Assembly (NCBI RefSeq): GCF_011397635.1
Contig: NC_064763.1
Span: 27,226,937-27,290,936 of the forward strand
Length of the DNA stretch: 64,000 nt
From: Epinephelus fuscoguttatus
Lineage: Eukaryota > Chordata > Actinopteri > Perciformes > Serranidae
Reading direction: 5' to 3'
Part shown: positions 24,701-35,720 of the stretch, piece after piece
How positions within the stretch are numbered: position 1 is the stretch's first letter
Layout of the letters: each line of letters starts with the position of its first letter
Translations under genes and position numbers: made by a program
The notes under the pieces: generated by a model
What the model saw: the letters and a program-made list of their open reading frames with translations, nothing else
Databases searched by the model: none
What the model was told of the DNA's origin: nothing

Positions 24701-27700
24701 AAACTCAAACCAAACTCAAACTGTAAAATGAGACAGTGGTGATCAAATATAAATCAAGATTCTGTTACTGTATTGCCTATTTTCTCCACTAAAACATCTC
24801 CAGAAACATATTTGAGCTCACTGCTGAACTGTAACTCCAGATCGTTTCTTACCAGGCAGTCACAATATTGTTTTCTGTGTCAAAACAGCCAAGCTCACAT
24901 TATGTAACCCATCAGCAGGAGCAAATATTGGTCTGGTGTGGCGCAGTGCATTCTGGCAGTTGTAGGTTTTCTACCTCTTGAGCAAAAGCAAATGCCACAG
25001 CCCTTTTCCTCTGTTTTCTCTGGTCATGAAGCACCAATTTAAAAAAGTATTTGCATCTTTCTACTGCATAGACAGCCACGTTTGATGGAAAGACCATCTT
25101 TCCAGCAGTGATATTAACATACATTTTCAATTCGTTACAAGAAAATGCATATTTTAGGATCCTACCAAGTACTGAAACATGACAACAGTATAGTCTACAA
25201 CAATGGTTCTCGATTGGTGTGCCAAGGGATTTCGAGATAACAACACATTAGCCTATCATTTCAATATTCAACTGGGCCTTTACAAAAAGTTATGAATGAA
25301 TTTTTGATTGACTGTATCAGTGTGTCATGTGCACCCATTAACAAAGAGGCAAGCTCAAGCTAAAAAAAAAAAGGAATTTAATTGAATTTAATTTCAAAAA
25401 CCGTCACAGGGAACCTATTTGTCACAGTTTGCGCGTAGGAATCACTAGTGTGTGACACATCAAAAGCCCTGATTGGCAGCCAGTGTGAGGGATGATGATT
25501 TAAAAGGAGAAAGCCATGAGTGGGACAATGGATTGCTTCATTGTACGGAGCAAATTACAACAAAGCACCAGCGAAAACGACCTACCACTGAAGAAGAAGA
25601 GAAAAAAACTGTCAGCAGACAGTATCACGAAACTACCTGTCTTATTTTTTATAAATTTTTATGGCTTTATGTTGTGATAAGAGCGATAACACGTGTTGTA
25701 GAAACTGCTGTCAACAGATATAAATACAGCTGTGCCCTGAGATCTTGGCTTGTCCTTTAGTGTGCCTTGCCACAAAAAGTGCTACGACACAGTGGAGGTT
25801 TGGAAACAACTATCTGCAGTACAAATTATGTAATCAAAAGCAGTTCATGTTTCAACAACTGTGACCATATTAGGTATTAAAACAAACTAAATAGACATAA
25901 TAACCTACATAGCTGGGAAAAAGCTGGCATGCAACCATGTGGGCTCGTTGTTATCATTGATTCAGTTGGATGCAGCAGTATGTCAAGCCTAATTTGATTA
26001 AGTGTCTGCCCACCTGTTGGCTTCAGTGAGGGACACATTTTTAATCAGATCCCTTCCTGAAGGACCGTAGCTCCACTGGATAATCTCTGCTGCCAGGTAG
26101 TAATTCCTCACAACACCCCCCATCACTGTGGAGCCGGCCTCACTTCCACATGACTTCACTTCATAGAAGGCTTGCATCCCAGCTGGAACAGATAGAGAGA
26201 GACAGACACAAACATTACAAGCATTAAAAACTTCAGGAGCCTAAGGAAATTTGAATGGCAGTAAACAACCTGACAAGTCTAAAGGGTCAGCTTTAATAGT
26301 CTGTAAAATAATAAATATTCCAGGGTGCAGTTAACACTTTAAACTTCCTTATCTTTTCCACATAAAACCTGTAAAACTACCAAAGGTGTGATTTAGCAAA
26401 TATACTGCTTTTGTGTATGTTCCTAAGAATGCCACAGAGATACAAATAGGCTTTTATAGAAGGCCTGGTAGGACATAAAGGAAAGGAATTTCTCAAGTGT
26501 AAGTATGATTAATAACATGTTGAGCAAGTATGTCTCATTCAGTTCTTCAGTAAGTTCAATGGACTTTGGACAGTCTTAAAATGCAAGTCCTGGCACGTTT
26601 AGAGTACAAGTACAAACTCTGCTGCTAAAAGACTGATAACATCACACTATGACATAATAACAGTGGTGTACCTCACAAAAAATGCATTCTTTAGTCTCAA
26701 AGCAGAGACGTCAAATTTCACACAGAGGTTAAAGGTCAGGTGCCCTACCCTGCAAGTGGTCATTGACCTGGCAGGTCAGCAACCACTTTCCCGTTGCTTT
26801 TGGGACCATCTCAGCTGTGGCAAACGTGGCTGGGAACAGACTGAGGACGTCAGTGCGGTGGCCACGGTCCAGCAGTGTATTACCGTGGAAAAAGGCAGAA
26901 TGAATGTCCACCTCATTGCCCATGCCAAACAAGTGCCAGGCAACTGCACGGTGCTGGCATAACTCGATTCCAGGCAGGTTACCAAACATGTAGCCATTTA
27001 TAGCTGTCACACAGAGAAAATACAGAGGTTAGAGGAAAGGACAAAGTGAACAACCTTCACCTTTAGAGGGACAGTTCACCTCAGAATCACAAGTACATAT
27101 TTTTATCTCACCTGTAGTGCTATTTTGGTGTGAGCTGCTTGGTATTGGAGATACTGACCATAGAGCTGTCTGCCTACAGAATGTTGTAATGTTGCAACTG
27201 CAACAATTAACGCAACTTCAGCCAATCCCCATTAATTCTGCACAATTTGTTCAATCACTGCAACTCTACTGTAAATTTGACAACTTAAAAGGGGTAAAAT
27301 CTCATTTCACTCAAGAGCTGCATGCAGCATATTGATTCGCTCAGGCCATCTTTCTCTTTTTGTTTACTATGAGATTACCATTGTGACACTGGAGCTCCGC
27401 GCCTGGGACAGAGTCACACACTGTGACAGGGCTAAGTGTTAGCATCACACAGCTAACTTTACCAACGGTTACTGACAAGTTTAACGACAGAGTCGGGTCA
27501 TTTTGGTTTCATTTTGGTGTTGGTACGAGAATAAAGTCTCAGTGCGGAGCTTCTGCCCAAGCAACAAAATATGAAGAGTACGGATGACATCGCATTGTAC
27601 GGTGTTAGTTGCTAACCAGGGAGAGAGAGCAGGATGCTCAGAGGAATGCTTATAATAATAAGCTCTGACTCTGACAGCATTAGTAAAGGTGCCATGAAAT

Positions 27701-30700
27701 TAGGCATTCAAGACTGCAACAATCACAAAAACAACCTGCAAAATCCTAGACACTAGACTAGCACTCGGCTTGTGGAGCTCAAAGTACCACGGGGAAAAAA
27801 AAAAAAAATTGAAATCGAAAAACTAAACATCAACGTCTCTTTCCAGAAATCATGACCCGGTTACTCAAGATAATTCAGTGACCTTGATGTGAACAGTTTA
27901 ATTGAGGAACTATTTTCTATCTACTAAACTACATCCCGCCAACCATATCACTGCGCAGACTGAAGTGTGCATTTACTGTTAGCTCGCCACCACTGAGTGA
28001 GCTAACAGCTTTTGAAACTGCTCACAACAAGGTCTGTGGATTATCTTGGGTAACCAAGTCGTGACTCCTGTAAAGAAACATTGCTGTTGAGTTTTGCAAA
28101 TGTTTTATTTTGGCACTTTAAGCACCACAAGCCGAATGCCATGTAGTTCCACTATACTGACAAAAAGGCAGACATCTCTACGGGTGATATCTTCAACACT
28201 CCGCAATTCACACCAGAGCAACCTAGATTGATAAATAGCACTACAGGTAAGAGGAAAAATATGTATGTTTTATTTTGCAGTAAAGTGTCTCTTTAAGCCT
28301 TCTTTCATACACTTTAAGGAATTGGTCAGTTAATGTGAAGAGTAACTCACATAACATTGGAAATTAAAGAACGTAGGGGCAACAGGAAGCAGGGGGGGTG
28401 GGAAAGGACGAAAACTAAGATGAGCATTGACTTTCTGAAAAACTTAATTTAACAATTAATCTTCTTGTTGTCAACCAACTTAATGCGTGTACAATCGTTT
28501 TAATATAAAAAATCAGAGAAATTTCTCTCTCACCGTGCATCAGGTTTGACTCCTCAAAGTCTGGGTCTTCTCGGTCGACCCCGGCTGGATCAGAGCAGCT
28601 CTGAATATTGTCCTCCAAGTACCAACTCAGGTTTTCATCCACTACGGTGAACATCAGGAAGACATCCTGGTCCACATCATTTCGGGCTGACTCTACCACA
28701 GACTCTGGATCATTAGTCTCCTTCAAGATTCCTGTACTCACAGAGAAAGATGAGACATAGAGGCACGTGCAGGATGGGGGTTAAATGTGTTACACAGTTA
28801 TGCAGTCGTGCATAGATAAAGGAACATTTAATCTTTGCTTTCCCACCATGTCAGCATTCATTAAGTATGATAGACTGGAAAGTGGTGTCACTCTCACACA
28901 TTTCCCACCATATTTGTTTTTTCTTATGCAGCTGTTGGCAGTTTTTCACTGTAGTCATTAAGGGCTTAAGGCTAAGGGAGTGTTGGTGTGTTTTACTTTT
29001 TAAGCATGAGCAAAGCAGCCCTTTGTGATTGTAACTATGATTAAAGGAGATGAAGATTTGATTTGGCATACACATAACGTGTACAGAGAGGGAACCTAAC
29101 AGCCAATATACAGACACACCATGAGAAACATGTCCTCTCATGTATTATCAGCATCTTCACACCTTTCTTGCAGGTGAGCAAAGCCCCTATGAGTCCTGAG
29201 GCAATTTCCTTGGGGGCATCCAAGTGGGAGTGGTAGACCCAGGTCAGGCAGTTGGCATCGTCATCTGTGGGGGCAAATTCTGGTCTGACCTCCCAGCGGT
29301 AGGTGTAGCTGCCTCCTGGAGGAACACAGTCGTCCTTCTTCAGCTTGTCTGATGTCCCATCTGGATAGAGCGCCCCTGGTAGACAAATACAAGATGTTTA
29401 CACTGAGATCCCTCTTGTTTCCTCTGAAGTCTAGAGAGCAGTTGAGCCTGTGTGCTTTCACTTTCTGTCAGCAGAAAACTATTACATGGTCTTAACAAGC
29501 ACAGGCCTTTGCCTTAACAGTTTAAAACTGCAGAACAATGATGTCGAATTTCATATGAAATCAATTATTCATTAACAGCAAGTAGGTTTAATAAGCACAT
29601 TCTTCAACGGAGGTTTTCCCCAAAACAAGGTCAGATCCATTTCCTTCATGGGTCTTATCTCTGTTAAGCTTTCAGCCTCCACGTCTGTACAGTAAGTGTT
29701 CTTTAAATAGATAAATGACCTCAGTCTTAGTGATAGATGTCACGGGTATTCTGACCTCTGTACTACTCTGTACTCATCACATGACATGTTTGAATGCAGA
29801 TTTCACCAAATTTTATGTCTCCATGTTTTAACTCCACTCTCCTTCCTCTTTCTCGTTCTCCTTGATCTTTCTATCTTTCCATCTCTCTGCCTTCCTGCCC
29901 AGTTTGCTGTTTATAAAAGCTAGTTGGTCATGCAACATGGTATGTTCTGATGCATAGACAGATTAATGTAAATTCACCTGTAACACAGGATATCAACCGC
30001 CTTAATCTGTTTTAAGAGGGGAAACAAAATTTTAGTTTCAGTTTCAGTTCCCATAAGGCTCTGGAAATTCCAAAGGCAGGATGCAACTCCCGACATGAGG
30101 GGGAGGGGGGATGTTGCACAATACAGAGCTGCAAAGCTCACAATCCTTTGGAAATGAATCTTCCATAGTAGCCCATCTCAGTTACTGAAATTGTGCTGCG
30201 TTCCTCACACAGGACAAACTGAACTCTTTTAGTCTGCATCACATTTGCTAGCCCTTCTGTCTTTTCAGCCTGTCAGTGTCTTGTTGTCAGAGAGAGTCTG
30301 GCAGTGAAGCAGAGGAGCTGCATGCCAAACTTTCAGACTAGCACTACAAAAAGCCACAGCTTTCGGGTAAAACATCAGATAGAAAAAAATACATCCATCT
30401 GACTGAATAATGTATCTGAATGTAGAGACAATGCTGATGTTAAATCAGTGAACCTGTGCATTTAAATTGTTCAGCTATTCATAAGAAATGCCAAACTTTT
30501 ATGCGATATATTATTTAAAAAACATATTTTCAAATGTATTTGCTGATTTTCCCATTGCCTTAATAAAACACTTAAAATAATCTTAGCAGAACAGTGTCCC
30601 TTGTTGAATGAATCAGCACGTTTGTAGGAATCAGACTTCCTCTTCAGACATCTGTATCTACATCGCTATCATTTCTGTAACGTAATATGTTGTTTATGTA

Positions 30701-33700
30701 AAACATATGTGCACAAACTGCATTTTATCTATAGGTACCTTGTAGCACTCAGGGACATCTTACTTGACACAATTTTGAAAAAAAAAAAGCAGCAATGTAT
30801 TAGATCATAAAATCAAACAATTCCGTAACATACAATAAAAGTTAATAAAATGACTAGACAAAAATCCTAATTATAAATATAAGGTGTAAAATCACGATCA
30901 TCAAGTCATCAGTGCAGGTCACTATATCAGACCGAATATGCCACTTTGAAAAGGTATGTTTTCAGTCGGGATTTGAAAGTGGATAGGGAGGCAATATTGC
31001 GAATGTTGTTGGGGAGAGAGTTCCAGAGGCGGGGGTAGAACGGTTGAAGCTCTAGAACCAATGGTAGTCAAGTGGGCAGATGGTGATGTGTGTTGGATTG
31101 TAGAAGAGGATCTAAGAGTACGTCAGGGTGTGTAGATATGAAGGATTTCAGAAAGGTACGAAGGGGCTTGATTATGAAGGGCCTTAAAGGTGACACACAC
31201 AATCTTGAAATCGATGTGATATTTAACAAGAAGCCAGTGAAACCGCTGGAGAACAGGAGTGATATGATCTGTGGAGGGGATTCTGGTAATGATACAGGTG
31301 GCTGAATGGTGGACCAACTGGAGTTTATAAAGACACTTGAGAGGGAGACCAAAGAGGACAGAATTGCAATAATCAATATGGATGTAACCAAAGAATGAAC
31401 AAGGACAGCAGAGCTCTGAAGTGTATGTGACGGGTGAAGATGATTAATATTTTGTAGATTTAAGTATGCAGACCGAGTAACATTATTGATGTGGGCCTCA
31501 AAGGCAAGTGTACTGTCCAGGATGACACCCAGACTCTTAGCCTGAGGGGATGGACAGACTTTGGAGTTGTCAATGGTTTAACCAAGGTGGATTTAGTACC
31601 CACAAGGAGAACCTCGGTTTGATCAGTGTTAAGTTTGAGGAAGTTGCATGAAAGCCAAGATTTAATATCCCCTAAGCAGTCAGAAAGGGAACTGGGGGAA
31701 GAGCGGAAGTAGGCAGAAGTGGATAGATAGAGCTGGGTGTCATCAGCGTAGCAGTGGAACTGAATGCCAAATTTTCCTAAGATATGGCCAAGAGGTAGAA
31801 GGTAGATAATAAATAAAAGGGGACCTAGGACAGAGCCCTGAGGAGCACCACTAGTAACTGGAAAAGACTTGGATGATTGTGATTCCACTGGTAGCTAGTC
31901 TCTCTCGAAGAGTGTTATGTGAAATGGTATCAAAGGGTGCACTTAGATGAAACAAAATAAGAATAGTTAAAAGCCCAGGGTCAGTTGCCATTAAGGGATC
32001 ATTAGTGATGTTTACCAAGACTGTCTCAATACTGTGAAAGGAGTGAAAACCAGACTGTGGTAAATGGTGAGTGTGGACCTGAGCTGCAACTGATCTTTCA
32101 AGTATTCTAGAAAGCAATGTTAAATTTGAAATTGGTCTGAAATTGTTCAGGTTGTTAGGATTTGCAGTAGGTTTCTTTAGCACTGGAGTTATAGCAGCAG
32201 TTTTGAGAGGTGTGGCTAAGGGAGGTATGCATGATGGGCATTATTTTGTATTAGCAGGTGTTACTTTTGTCTAAGGGATATATAATTGATGTTGCAGGTC
32301 TGACTCTGTGTGAATACAGTATGCTGTCTCTACGTGCATACATATGCATTATGCAGCACTATACCTTCTGCATTCTTCTCATAGAAAACTCCATGAGGAT
32401 GCATAGAGTAGTTCCTGGTTGCAAAGTTCTTCAGATGGACCACAATGACATCATCAACCTCAGCTCGCAGTATGGGACCGAGGAAGCCCAACCAGGCAGG
32501 ATGGGGGACCTGGCGGCTGTACGTAGCATCTGTGTACTGTCGGAACATGGCCTTCTTATAAACGCTGCCAATACGGTGGGGTCCTCTTTCCAGGAAGACA
32601 GATGCATGCCTGAGATACAATGGGAGACAGGGAAGTGTGTAAATAAAGGGATTAAGGAAGAGGAGGAAGAAGGAGAAGGTCAAGGTCAAGTTATTGTCAA
32701 ATCATACAGTAAAGGATTGCACAATTGCAGGCAGTTTAATCTCCTTATGGTGTTGCATGCATATTTCTGTAAATAATAGGCATGAATAGGTGTGATAAAA
32801 TATAAGTGATATAAAAGAAATCACTGCAACAGAATGAAGATACTTGTAGTCTATAAATACAGGTGGGAGAAGCACAACGTTCATTATATGCAAATGTCAT
32901 GTCACCACCTTGACAGCAAGGCAACTGCCTAATTATTGCCAAGACACATAATGTATGACTGTAGCCAACTATACAACTGTATGTAATTACTCCAAAACAC
33001 AAAGGAAATATTACACTAAAACGTTTTGCTAAAAAGGAGCAAAATGCAAATATGACAAAAAAGTGTGATTTCACAAAATGATTTATCTTTGAGATTATTG
33101 AACTGCATTGCCAGTAACAGACTAAATTTCACTATAAAACATACATGAACTAGGTGATGAATCCTTTAGCTGTAGATGCAATGCTGCAGAACAAATTGCC
33201 TCTGGCTGCAACTCTCTAACAATTAGACTTGTCATTACTGTGATTACACGTTTCCCCGGGCTAATAACGTGTTACTGGAGCTGTGGCGGACGCAGTTTTG
33301 CTTCTGTATATCCAACCCACAACCAAAGCAACAGGGAGGATGAAAAGCATTACGGCTACTTGATTCACAAATGGGTCGTACTGATAAGCTTGCTGACAGT
33401 CTGATAAAGGGGGTTTCACTAAACATACAGGCCTATTTTCTATGATTATGTAGGCGTGCCTATTTCAGTAGCGATGAGATTTGAGACAATCATCTCTATG
33501 TTGCAGTCTCTGTTCCTTTGTTACTGAAACGTCATGCAATGCCACTGTATAGTAAAAGACAACATCTTGGTTTTCCATTGGCTGATGTTACTAATTTTTC
33601 ATGAAGGGCTACATTTGAGAGCCACCAACTGGATGATGTATCATTAGTAGAAGTTATCTGCCCCTGGAGTCAGTAAACAGGAAAAGCAGATGGACAGTAA

Positions 33701-35507
33701 GATATCTGGAGAAGATAAGAATTAATGTTCAGTGTCAATTGCTTGGTTTGAGTACCAACATATATGGCATCACTTACTGACTGTTGAGTAAGTTGGCTGA
33801 TAGAGTAAGTCAGGACATTACAGCGTTGTGCAATAGAGCAACAGTGGTGGTATGCTTCGAAGTCATTAAGCTGTCTTAAATGAAGAGATCAAATCAGGTA
33901 CCTGTCAGGTATCTGGCCCTCTTAGACGAAGAGATCCAGTCAGGTGCCATTTATTTGTAGGCTTTACTATCCATCTAAAACTCAACTGCAAAAACGCAAT
34001 AAACTGTCACAAGTGGAAAGTGTTCAAAAACTCCACGCTCAAATATCCTCATCAAATCCTTTTTCATTTTCACTTTGTTGTTGATGCACAGCAACTTTTA
34101 ATCTAAAACTTGAGTTACACACCCAGTCACTTCTACTAGCCCGGTGTGGCTACACATTTTGACAAATAAAAGCTTGTCTCAGTTAGACGCCTGGTCTGGT
34201 TGCCAAGCATTTCATTTTTTAAGAAGTTCTTTGAATGGATAAAACAGGTATTTGGCTACCCATGGGAGCAAAGATTAGATAGCTGCTTAGATCGCACATA
34301 CAGATATTCATGTTTAAACTTTTGTCAATACGGAGATTCTACACATTGTTAGCTCAGTTAGATTCTCAACAATTCAACTGTTAGTTCATTTTCCTGAAAC
34401 CATGAGCACAAGAGAAGACTGAAATTCATTCAGATTTACTGGCATGGCAGAAAACAAGTGGTAACTCCATTCCTCTTACATGGTCATCCATTCCCTGTAA
34501 GTTATAGACATTCCTTTAGTCCGTAAGAATCAAAGGAAACAAAAGTTTTTTTCATGAAAATTAATCCAAGTTGTGAGTATTGTTTTAACAGGATAAAGTG
34601 TTGTTGTGTCATTTTGTGTATTATATCGTTTTCCTCCAGTGCTATAAAAAGAGTTTCATAACACTTTCTCTGATGCTCTGTCTGTCGGAGCGAGATTAAA
34701 CCAATGATTTGAAAGTGATATGTTATTCGAAGCCTAATATTTACACAAGTAATATTCATACTGGTTTAAATAACAGTTTCATTGTATTTTCTGATCTTTG
34801 CTGAGCAACAAATTTATGAGAAAGCAATTAAAGGCCTGTCCCATATAGACACCTGCCCCTAATATAAGCCTGTTGACTTCAGTGATTTAAGCAAATAAAA
34901 GCCCAGGCTAATAATTGAAGTTTTACAGTATATAATATTACTGTATTGTTGGTGTGGTGCAGATTACTCTCTCTCCCTTACATGAGAGGCAGCTGGCTGT
35001 ATTTCCTGACTTGATTTCAGTCAGTGTAACACACAGCAAAGGAAGTCTTCAGTCTCTGTATCATGACAGTCATTCACTGTTAGTCATGCAAGTAGTCATC
35101 TTTCCTGTTGTATTTGCCAGACAGACACACATCACTACTTTCAGAGGTCTAGACACTGTATGTCACACCCTGACGAGGTGACATACTGAAGCACTTTTGC
35201 CCTAAAACTTTTTTTTTAGTTTGAGGATCTTTATTTTATTCAGAGTATTTATTATAATCACTTTACATCTGTTAGTAATCTCGTATGTGTGTCGATCACT
35301 AATCTATAAATAACTTGACAGCATCACAACTCACTCATCATTTTCGACGTTTTGGCCGTTAATCAGGTTTTTTCCACTTGGTGCGTAATCCCACGAGTCC
35401 TCAATGATCCCCACATAGTAAACTCGCTCCCTACCGCGCTTGCCGTCCGCACCGGGGCAGAGAAGAAACAGCAAACAACTCGCCAACAACCCCAAAGTCC
35501 GCGTCAT
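9557..35507 (-). CDS. hephl1: hephl1, hephaestin-like multicopper ferroxidase with GPI-type tail
   Basis: Twenty minus-strand exons: 35507-35335, 32609-32365, 29375-29163, 28731-28534, 27003-26749, 26182-26014, 24108-23975, 23830-23699, 22008-21803, 21549-21405, 21235-21023, 17921-17702, 17590-17451, 17373-17248, 17116-17010, 16914-16680, 15380-15241, 14942-14789, 14000-13986, 9636-9557. They sum to 3300 nt in frame, 1099 aa. Residues 1-22 look like a signal peptide. Six cupredoxin domains follow. Trinuclear-copper ligands are intact: H128/H130, H188/H190, H1008/H1010, H1050/H1052. Type-1 sites are complete, with axial Met, in D2 (H311, C354, H359, M364), D4 (H658, C701, H706, M711) and D6 (H1005, C1051, H1056, M1061). 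E965, H970 and D1055 match the ceruloplasmin iron-site positions. The expected role is copper-dependent Fe(II) oxidation at the cell surface. GALYPDGTS and the D2 Met favour HEPHL1 over ceruloplasmin. The C-terminus is only 31 residues past the D6 core and hydrophobic to its end, suggesting a GPI anchor rather than a transmembrane tail. Confidence 0.92.
9723..11093. mobile_element. Non-autonomous hAT-like element in the last hephl1 intron
   Basis: The left end reads CAGGGGTGTCAAAC and the right end is its near-perfect inverse, GTTTGACACCCTG. The flanking 8-mers are ATTTACAG (9715-9722) and ATTGACAG (11094-11101), a 7/8 match as expected for an aged hAT target-site duplication. No transposase is visible inside. 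A second MITE (9827-10681) is nested within it. Confidence 0.75.
9827..10681. mobile_element. MITE with AAGCCCCGTTTCCAC ends, nested
   Basis: Terminal inverted repeats: AGCCCCGTTTCCACC on the left and GGTGGAAACGGGGCTTAA on the right, each followed inward by a GTACGGTAC/GTACCGTAC-type motif. It carries no coding sequence. The 3' part is about 80% alike to the copy at 48590-48903 in a tmem135 intron, so this is a dispersed family. Confidence 0.75.
11805..12330. mobile_element. MITE with CAGTGTTGTAGTC ends
   Basis: The left end CAGTGTTGTAGTC (11805) is inverted as GACTACAACACTG at the right (ending 12330). The interior is rich in TCTTGTCTC/TTGGTC words typical of hAT-type teleost MITEs. I found no clean target-site duplication. 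It lies in the last hephl1 intron. Confidence 0.6.
12520..13910. repeat. Second copy of the 8360-8660 repeat, split by a hAT insertion
   Basis: Positions 12520-12635 and 13721-13910 together match the continuous copy at 8360-8660 in the same order and orientation. The break coincides exactly with the ends and 8-bp duplication of the 12636-13720 element. Confidence 0.75.
12636..13720 (+). mobile_element. Decayed hAT-like transposon with N-terminal transposase fragment
   Basis: The ends are CAGTGGTCGAATTG and its inverse CAATTCGACCACTG. The flanking 8-mers are GATATAGT (12628-12635) and GATATGGT (13721-13728), 7/8 identical. An open frame ending near 13057 reads [19 protein letters not shown], like the start of hAT transposases with a TTF/BED-type finger; the catalytic part is missing. 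The element includes long G runs near 12659-12672 and 12748-12757. Confidence 0.7.
14351..14648. mobile_element. TTAA-flanked piggyBac-like MITE
   Basis: The left side reads TTAA then GCCTTTGAAACCTG; the right side reads CCAGGTTTTAAAGGG then TTAA. The terminal inverted repeats plus TTAA target sites suggest a piggyBac-derived MITE of about 298 bp, in the hephl1 intron just upstream of the microexon. Confidence 0.6.
15732..16486. mobile_element. TTAA-type MITE, AAAGGGACAGTTCACCCC family, copy C
   Basis: The left end is TTAAAGGGACAGTTCACCCC. The right arm contains GATATCTCCAGCACTCAGCA, ATAAATAGCACTACAGGT and GGGGGTGAAC, the inverse of the family's left arm. It lacks the last few bases on the right. 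The interior at 16090-16310 has inverted blocks, including an 11-bp perfect hairpin. In a hephl1 intron. Confidence 0.65.
18637..19066 (-). mobile_element. 3' fragment of a non-LTR retrotransposon (LINE)
   Basis: The minus strand at about 18648-18860 encodes [18 protein letters not shown] followed by [19 protein letters not shown], the C-terminal end typical of fish LINE reverse-transcriptase proteins. The homology continues to about 19040 in decayed form. It begins right beside an isolated TTAAAGGGACAGTT end, so it was probably inserted into a MITE of that family. In a hephl1 intron. Confidence 0.65.
19545..20036. mobile_element. TTAA-type MITE, AAAGGGACAGTTCACCCC family, copy B
   Basis: The left arm begins around CTGTAGTGCTATTTATCACA; the right arm ends GGGTGAACTGTCCCTTTAA. 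Inverted arms and the TTAA terminus match copies A and C. A 26-bp perfect inverted repeat lies inside (19676-19701 and 19745-19770). Confidence 0.6.
19676..19770. repeat. Perfect 26-bp inverted repeat (hairpin, 43-nt loop)
   Basis: Positions 19676-19701 and 19745-19770 are exact reverse complements, centred on GAGCAGTTTCATGTAGG / CCTACATGAAACTGCTC. It sits inside MITE copy B. Confidence 0.9.
20221..20547. mobile_element. Short hAT-like MITE with CAGTGGTTCCCAA ends
   Basis: Starts CAGTGGTTCCCAA and ends TTGGGAACCAATG. The flanking 8-mers CAGTATAC and CACTACAC match 6/8, a weak target-site duplication. No coding capacity. In a hephl1 intron. Confidence 0.6.
21748..21782. repeat. (GT)n microsatellite next to a hephl1 splice donor
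   Basis: About 16 GT units lie some 20 nt into the intron that follows the hephl1 exon at 22008-21803, so the transcript carries (CA)n close to the donor site. Confidence 0.9.
22372..22735 (-). mobile_element. tRNA-headed SINE-like repeat, copy 1
   Basis: On the minus strand this is a well-known abundant teleost repeat, with GTTAGCACTGTCACCTCACA near its head, GGTTCAATCATGG as a degenerate B box, then GGAGTTTGCATTTTCTCCCC-type, CCAGGGTGTACCCCGCCTCT and TAGGCTCCAGCCCC landmarks. A second copy lies at 38404-38770 in opposite orientation. In a hephl1 intron. Confidence 0.75.
25202..25800. mobile_element. Probable decayed hAT-like element
   Basis: Starts with CAATGGTTCTCGATTGGTGTG, similar to common hAT ends (CAGTGGTTCTC...), and has a matching GTGTGCCTTG block near the right. 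The intervening sequence has a short open frame with a Lys/Glu-rich stretch but no recognisable transposase core. The right end is not defined. Confidence 0.35.
27063..28297. mobile_element. TTAA-type MITE, AAAGGGACAGTTCACCCC family, copy A (long)
   Basis: Left arm: AGAGGGACAGTTCACC, then CACCTGTAGTGCTATT and GGAGATACTGACC. Right arm: GGTGATATCTTCAACACTC, ATAAATAGCACTACAGGT and GTGTCTCTTTAA. The arms are inverted over about 130 bp. The interior has no transposase. This is the longest family member here and fills most of a hephl1 intron. Confidence 0.65.
30930..32222 (-). mobile_element. Decayed L2/CR1-clade LINE, reverse-transcriptase remnant
   Basis: Minus-strand fragments in several frames encode reverse-transcriptase blocks in order: [49 protein letters not shown], the YADD catalytic box (near 31750), [14 protein letters not shown], and the C-terminal [20 protein letters not shown]. 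Frameshifts show it is dead. It lies in hephl1 intron 2 in the same orientation as the gene. Confidence 0.85.
32610..35334. other. hephl1 intron 1, no gene seen
   Basis: 2.7 kb between the signal-peptide exon and exon 2. I see no coding exon, no conserved repeat and no strong regulatory motif. A short imperfect tandem duplication occurs near 33880-33950 (GAAGAGATCAAATCAGGT / GAAGAGATCCAGTCAGGT). Confidence 0.6.
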
Positions 35508-35720
35508 GTTCAGCTGATCGCTCCGTTTGATGCAGGGCTGCGTTTGTAGCGGGTTTTGGTTCAAGAGGAACAAACGGAAACCACTGCTGACTCTCCCACT
35601 AACAGTGTGCTGTTGGGGCTGCAGCACTTATGAAAGTGCAAGGGAAAACAGTTGGTCTATTCAGCCAGAGAGCGACCACGGTGTTACCGCCTCCTGCGGA
35701 GATATCAGAGTACACGGATA
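35508..35720 (-). promoter_or_regulatory. hephl1: Putative 5' UTR and promoter region of hephl1
   Basis: Directly upstream of the hephl1 ATG, with moderately higher GC and CpG content than the flanks. I see no convincing TATA box or metal-response element. The call rests on position. Confidence 0.35.

Noticed and set aside
31460-32183. Reverse transcriptase with YADD motif as a possible retron or diversity-generating system
   Set aside because: The block order, C-terminal [10 protein letters not shown] motif and eukaryotic intron context identify it as a dead L2/CR1-clade LINE.
9557-35507. Assignment of the ferroxidase gene as ceruloplasmin (cp) or hephaestin (heph)
   Set aside because: A GPI-like end also fits ceruloplasmin, but the D1 motif GALYPDGTS, the axial Met in D2 and overall resemblance favour HEPHL1. 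A tree would settle it.
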